Shown: positions 61,190-64,000 of the stretch, piece by piece
Layout: the number at the start of each line of letters is the position of its first letter
Numbering within the stretch: the first letter of the stretch is position 1
From: Paenarthrobacter sp. Z7-10
GTDB lineage: Bacteria; Actinomycetota; Actinomycetes; Actinomycetales; Micrococcaceae
Direction: 5' to 3'
Assembly: GCF_026932795.1 (NCBI RefSeq)
Contig: NZ_JADPVH010000012.1
Coordinates: 1 to 64,000 of the forward strand
Length of the DNA stretch: 64,000 nucleotides
The notes under the pieces: generated by a model
Seen by the model: only the letters and a program-made list of their open reading frames with translations
Told to the model about the DNA's origin: nothing
Databases searched by the model: none
Program-made: the position numbers and the translations under genes

Positions 61190-62203
61190 CTAACCAGTGC
61201 CGAAAATATCGTGATACGCCGCCGCAAGGCGCAATGGGTCGTGCTCCGCCCGGCCTGAGGAGCCAGCCACCTTAGCCAAAACCACCTCGGCGCCGATCAT
61301 TGATGCAGCCCGCGCGAAGTCCTGGCGATCCAGTATCGAACCGGGATCCGCCAGCACCACGTCCACGCCGAACTCGGGAGCGTAACGGGCGATCACGCGC
61401 AGGTGATCCGCGGCGCTCATGCCTGTGGTCTCCTTGTCATTGACATCCAGGTTCATGGTAAGGCAGCGCTTTGCCGCCGTCCCGCACAGTGCCTGGCGCA
61501 GTTCGGGCAAGAGCAGGTGTGGCAGCACCGAGGTATACCACGAGCCCGGCCCCAGGACAATCCAATCCGCCAGTTCAATAGCTGTCAGTGCCTCCTCGCA
61601 GGCTGGCGCGTCCAGCGGCAGGAGTCGCACATTTTCCACCGGACCGGCTACCGCCAGCGAGGCTTGGCCGTGAATGGTGCGCGTGTTTTCAGTCCCGTCG
61701 GCGGAAAGGCCGCGGACCTGGCCCTCGATGGTCAGCGGAACACTGGCCATCGGCAGGACCTGGCCCCGGGCACCCAGCAAGGCACCGGCCCACTGCAGAC
61801 CCGCCACGGTATCCCCCAGCAGTTCCCACAGCGTGACGATCAGCAGGTTGCCCAGGGCATGATTGTCCAGCGAGCCTTGACCGCCGTTGCGGGATTTGAA
61901 CCTGTGCTGCATGACATCGCGCCACGTGCGTCCCCAGTCGGTGTCATCACACAGCGCCGAAAGGGCCATCCGCAGATCACCGGGAGGGAGCACCCCGAGC
62001 TCCGTGCGCAGGCGACCGGAGGAACCGCCGTCGTCCGCCACCGTCACCACCGCTGTCAGCTCCGTCGTCAGCAGCCGGAGCGCGGACAGCGAGGCCGCAA
62101 GTCCGTGGCCGCCGCCGAGGGCCACGATGCGGGGCTCCGTACTGCCCGGCCCCGCCTTGCCGGCGGCCGGGACCATGGGCAGCGGACCGGTCAGCAGCGC
62201 CAT
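61190..62203 (-). CDS. yvcK: YvcK/CofD-like protein (gluconeogenesis factor)
   Basis: 337 residues. It starts with a glycine-rich loop, IVALGGGHGLAASLSALR, then TVADDGGSSGRLRTELGVLPPGDLRMAL and FKSRNGGQGSLDNHALGNLLIVTL, as in YvcK, which binds UDP-sugars and supports growth on gluconeogenic carbon and cell-wall synthesis. Its ATG overlaps the rapZ stop by one base. Confidence 0.95.
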   Translation of the reverse strand: MALLTGPLPMVPAAGKAGPGSTEPRIVALGGGHGLAASLSALRLLTTELTAVVTVADDGGSSGRLRTELGVLPPGDLRMALSALCDDTDWGRTWRDVMQHRFKSRNGGQGSLDNHALGNLLIVTLWELLGDTVAGLQWAGALLGARGQVLPMASVPLTIEGQVRGLSADGTENTRTIHGQASLAVAGPVENVRLLPLDAPACEEALTAIELADWIVLGPGSWYTSVLPHLLLPELRQALCGTAAKRCLTMNLDVNDKETTGMSAADHLRVIARYAPEFGVDVVLADPGSILDRQDFARAASMIGAEVVLAKVAGSSGRAEHDPLRLAAAYHDIFGTG

Positions 62204-63153
62204 TATTCGCGGCCCAGGTCACGATGCCGCGTGCTCACTGTGACGCGCGGCAGTTGGGCGAGGCGTTTGGCGAGCTCGGAGGCCACCGCGACGGAGCGGT
62301 GCTTACCCCCGGTACAGCCGACGGCGATGGTCGCATAGTGCTTGTTCTCCCGCCGATAGCCGTCCAACACTGGTTCCAAAGCATGGACATAGCGGTCCAC
62401 GAACTCAGCTGCGTTGTTTTCGATCAGGACGAAGTCGCTCACATCCCGGTCCAGTCCGGTGTGCGGGCGCAGCTGCGGTACCCAGTGCGGGTTAGGCAGG
62501 AAGCGGACATCGGCCACAAAGTTGGCGTCGACGGGCAGCCCGTATTTGAATCCGAAACTCATCACGGTCAGCCGGAGCACCACCGGACCGGATTCGGAGA
62601 ACAGTTCTGTCACTGCGGAGCCGAGTTCGTGCACGTTCAGGGTGGACGTGTCCAGCACCATTTCCGAAACGGACTTCATGTCCGCGAGCAGTTCGCGCTC
62701 GGCGGCGATGCCATCAAGCATCCGCCCGTTGCCCTGCAGCGGATGCGGCCGCCGTCCCTGTTCAAAGCGCCGCACCAGCGTTTCGTCGCTCGCGTCCAGG
62801 AACAGCACCCGGAACGAAATACCGCTGGCGGAGAGGGCATTAAGCGAGTCACGGATGTCCGCGAACAGGGCCTTACTGCGGACATCAACCACGACGGCGA
62901 GCTTGGGCAGGGATTGTGGCATCCGCGACATCAGTTCTGCCAGCGTGCCAAGCATCTGCGGCGGCAGGTTCTCCACCACGTACCACCCGTGGTCCTCGAG
63001 GGCGTTCGCGGCCGTACTCCGGCCCGCACCGGACATGCCGGTGACCACCAGCAGCTCGGACTCAACCGGTTTGATCGGCGTAAGGTCGCCCTCCCGGATC
63101 CGGCCTGCGCCGGGGACGGTCGATTCCGCCCCGGCGTACTCTGGATCGGTCAT
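62203..63153 (-). CDS. rapZ: RapZ-family nucleotide-binding protein
   Basis: 316 residues. Walker A reads GMSGAGRSTAANAL, with Arg in place of Lys, common in actinobacterial members. VVDVRSKAL, RFLPNPHWVPQLRPHTG and the C-terminal VGCTGGKHRSVAVA are family hallmarks. In E. coli RapZ senses glucosamine-6-phosphate and guides RNase E; the actinobacterial role is not settled. A ~30-residue N-terminal extension precedes the fold. Confidence 0.95.
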   Translation of the reverse strand: MTDPEYAGAESTVPGAGRIREGDLTPIKPVESELLVVTGMSGAGRSTAANALEDHGWYVVENLPPQMLGTLAELMSRMPQSLPKLAVVVDVRSKALFADIRDSLNALSASGISFRVLFLDASDETLVRRFEQGRRPHPLQGNGRMLDGIAAERELLADMKSVSEMVLDTSTLNVHELGSAVTELFSESGPVVLRLTVMSFGFKYGLPVDANFVADVRFLPNPHWVPQLRPHTGLDRDVSDFVLIENNAAEFVDRYVHALEPVLDGYRRENKHYATIAVGCTGGKHRSVAVASELAKRLAQLPRVTVSTRHRDLGRE

Positions 63154-63268
63154 CGTGCTGGCTCGGTCATTATGCTCGCTCTGTCATGGTTGGCTGGCTG
63201 ATTCTGGGGCTCACCGTGGCGGGATTCCCTGCGTCCTTCGGCGCCGTGTGGCGCCTCCCCTAGAATAG

Positions 63269-64000
63269 CTAAGATTGCAGAATCTCGCCGGTGGTCATAT
63301 TGATGGCCGGTTCGGCTTCCGGAGCCCCATCCGCGGGGTGCAGGGTGGCAAAAACAGCCGCAGCAAGAACCGGACCGATGCCTTTGACCCGGGCCAGTTC
63401 CTCCTGGGGTGCGGCCTTGACCGACTTTACCGAACCGAAGGAATCCAGCAGCGCCTTGCGTTTGGCCTGTCCCATTCCGGGCACGGCATCAAGGGCGGAG
63501 GCGATCATCGACTTCCCACGTTTTTGCCGGTGGAAGGTAATCGCGAACCGGTGCGCCTCATCGCGGATCCGCTGCAGTAGATAGAGCCCCTGCGAGGTCC
63601 GTGGAAGGATCACCGGAAAATCGTTCTCCGGCAGCCAGACCTCTTCCAGCCGCTTGGCCAGCCCCACCACATAGACGTCGGAGATGCCCAAATCGGACAG
63701 CGCCCGGGTGGCCGCAGCAACCTGCGGCGCACCGCCGTCGACCACCACCAAATTGGGCGGGTACGCAAAGCGCGGCCGGGTGGTCCCACCGGCATCGGTG
63801 ATCTCCCCGGACACCGCCGCTTCGACAGCGCCGGTTCCGGCCCGGACGTTCTGTTCCTCGAGGTGCCGCCGGAAGCGGCGGAAGATGACGTCGTACATTG
63901 AGGCGGTGTCATCCACGGCGGCATCGCCGGTGATGGCGAATTTACGGTAGTCACTCTTCTTGGCGATGCCATCCTCCACCACCACCATGGACGCCACCAC
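63269..64000 (-). CDS. uvrC: UvrC excinuclease subunit, C-terminal part (runs off window)
   Basis: The last 243 residues of UvrC; the N-terminal GIY-YIG nuclease is beyond the window. Present are the RNase H-like endonuclease domain (NLVVVDGGAPQVAAATRAL with catalytic Asp, GLAKRLEEVWLP, RDEAHRFAITFHRQKRGK) and the tandem helix-hairpin-helix (DAVPGMGQAKRKALLDSFGS, LARVKGIGPVLAAAVF). It makes the incisions in nucleotide excision repair. It precedes rapZ on the same strand. Confidence 0.97.
   Translation of the reverse strand: MVASMVVVEDGIAKKSDYRKFAITGDAAVDDTASMYDVIFRRFRRHLEEQNVRAGTGAVEAAVSGEITDAGGTTRPRFAYPPNLVVVDGGAPQVAAATRALSDLGISDVYVVGLAKRLEEVWLPENDFPVILPRTSQGLYLLQRIRDEAHRFAITFHRQKRGKSMIASALDAVPGMGQAKRKALLDSFGSVKSVKAAPQEELARVKGIGPVLAAAVFATLHPADGAPEAEPAINMTTGEILQS

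Noticed and set aside
63186-63263. A 25-codon plus-strand frame (MVGWLILGLTVAGFPASFG...) between rapZ and uvrC, hydrophobic
   Set aside because: Opposite to both flanking genes and without a ribosome-binding site; a TATGCT box lies 9 nt upstream, but length and context make chance likely.

Overview
The window is G+C-rich DNA from an actinobacterium, most likely a member of the Micrococcaceae (Arthrobacter and relatives). The evidence is the strong GC bias, frequent GTG starts, the actinobacterial genes rbpA, whiA, opcA, the suf-associated Rieske ferredoxin and the glgA/glgC pair. The gene order from about 27.9 kb to the right end also parallels the conserved Mycobacterium tuberculosis block from uvrC (Rv1420) to the ABC-F gene (Rv1473). 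No rRNA, tRNA, CRISPR, phage or insertion sequence was seen. All genes look chromosomal.

Layout. 0-2.5 kb: end of a secreted CHRD-like protein, a Met-rich lipoprotein and kynureninase. 2.6-9.5 kb: a fatty-acid module (MaoC hydratase, high-molecular-weight FabG, thiolase) facing a TetR regulator and an acyl-CoA oxidase, with a 27-bp palindrome in the shared promoter. 9.5-12.2 kb: divergent glgA and glgC. 12.2-17.6 kb: a zinc-ribbon SDR, a YeiH-type membrane protein and pepN. 17.6-22.7 kb (mostly minus strand): SLAC1/TDT transporter, lipoate ligase, rpmE2, a frameshifted SpoU methyltransferase, a TSUP transporter and a lone ABC ATPase. 22.7-27.8 kb: serB, an enoyl-reductase-like SDR plus fabG, then DUF3099, a small Cys/His protein, SURF1 and a YbaK-type deacylase. 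27.9-34.6 kb: ABC-F, the biotin transporter bioYMN, and a thiolase/acyl-CoA ligase pair.

34.6-41.8 kb (minus): sufR-sufB-sufD-Rieske-sufC-sufT with a penicillin-binding lipoprotein upstream. 41.9-46.4 kb: a two-gene ABC exporter and ctaA, facing ctaB and a shortened DHDPS-like gene. 46.8-55.1 kb: the pentose-phosphate operon tkt-tal-pgi-zwf-opcA-pgl. 55.3-64 kb (minus): rbpA, secG, tpiA, pgk, gap, sodA, whiA, yvcK, rapZ and the 3' part of uvrC.

The genes supply central carbon flux (glycolysis, pentose phosphate, glycogen), Fe-S cluster and heme A assembly for the cytochrome oxidase, lipid metabolism and biotin uptake. Three normally intact genes carry lesions: sufB (an in-frame TAG), the penicillin-binding lipoprotein (frameshift before its KTG motif) and the SpoU methyltransferase (frameshift in a GGC tract). 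A DHDPS-like gene has lost its catalytic centre. Read-level checking should decide whether these are sequence errors. A second recurring theme is leaderless expression: at least eight genes have a TANNNT-like -10 box exactly 6-7 nt before the start codon.
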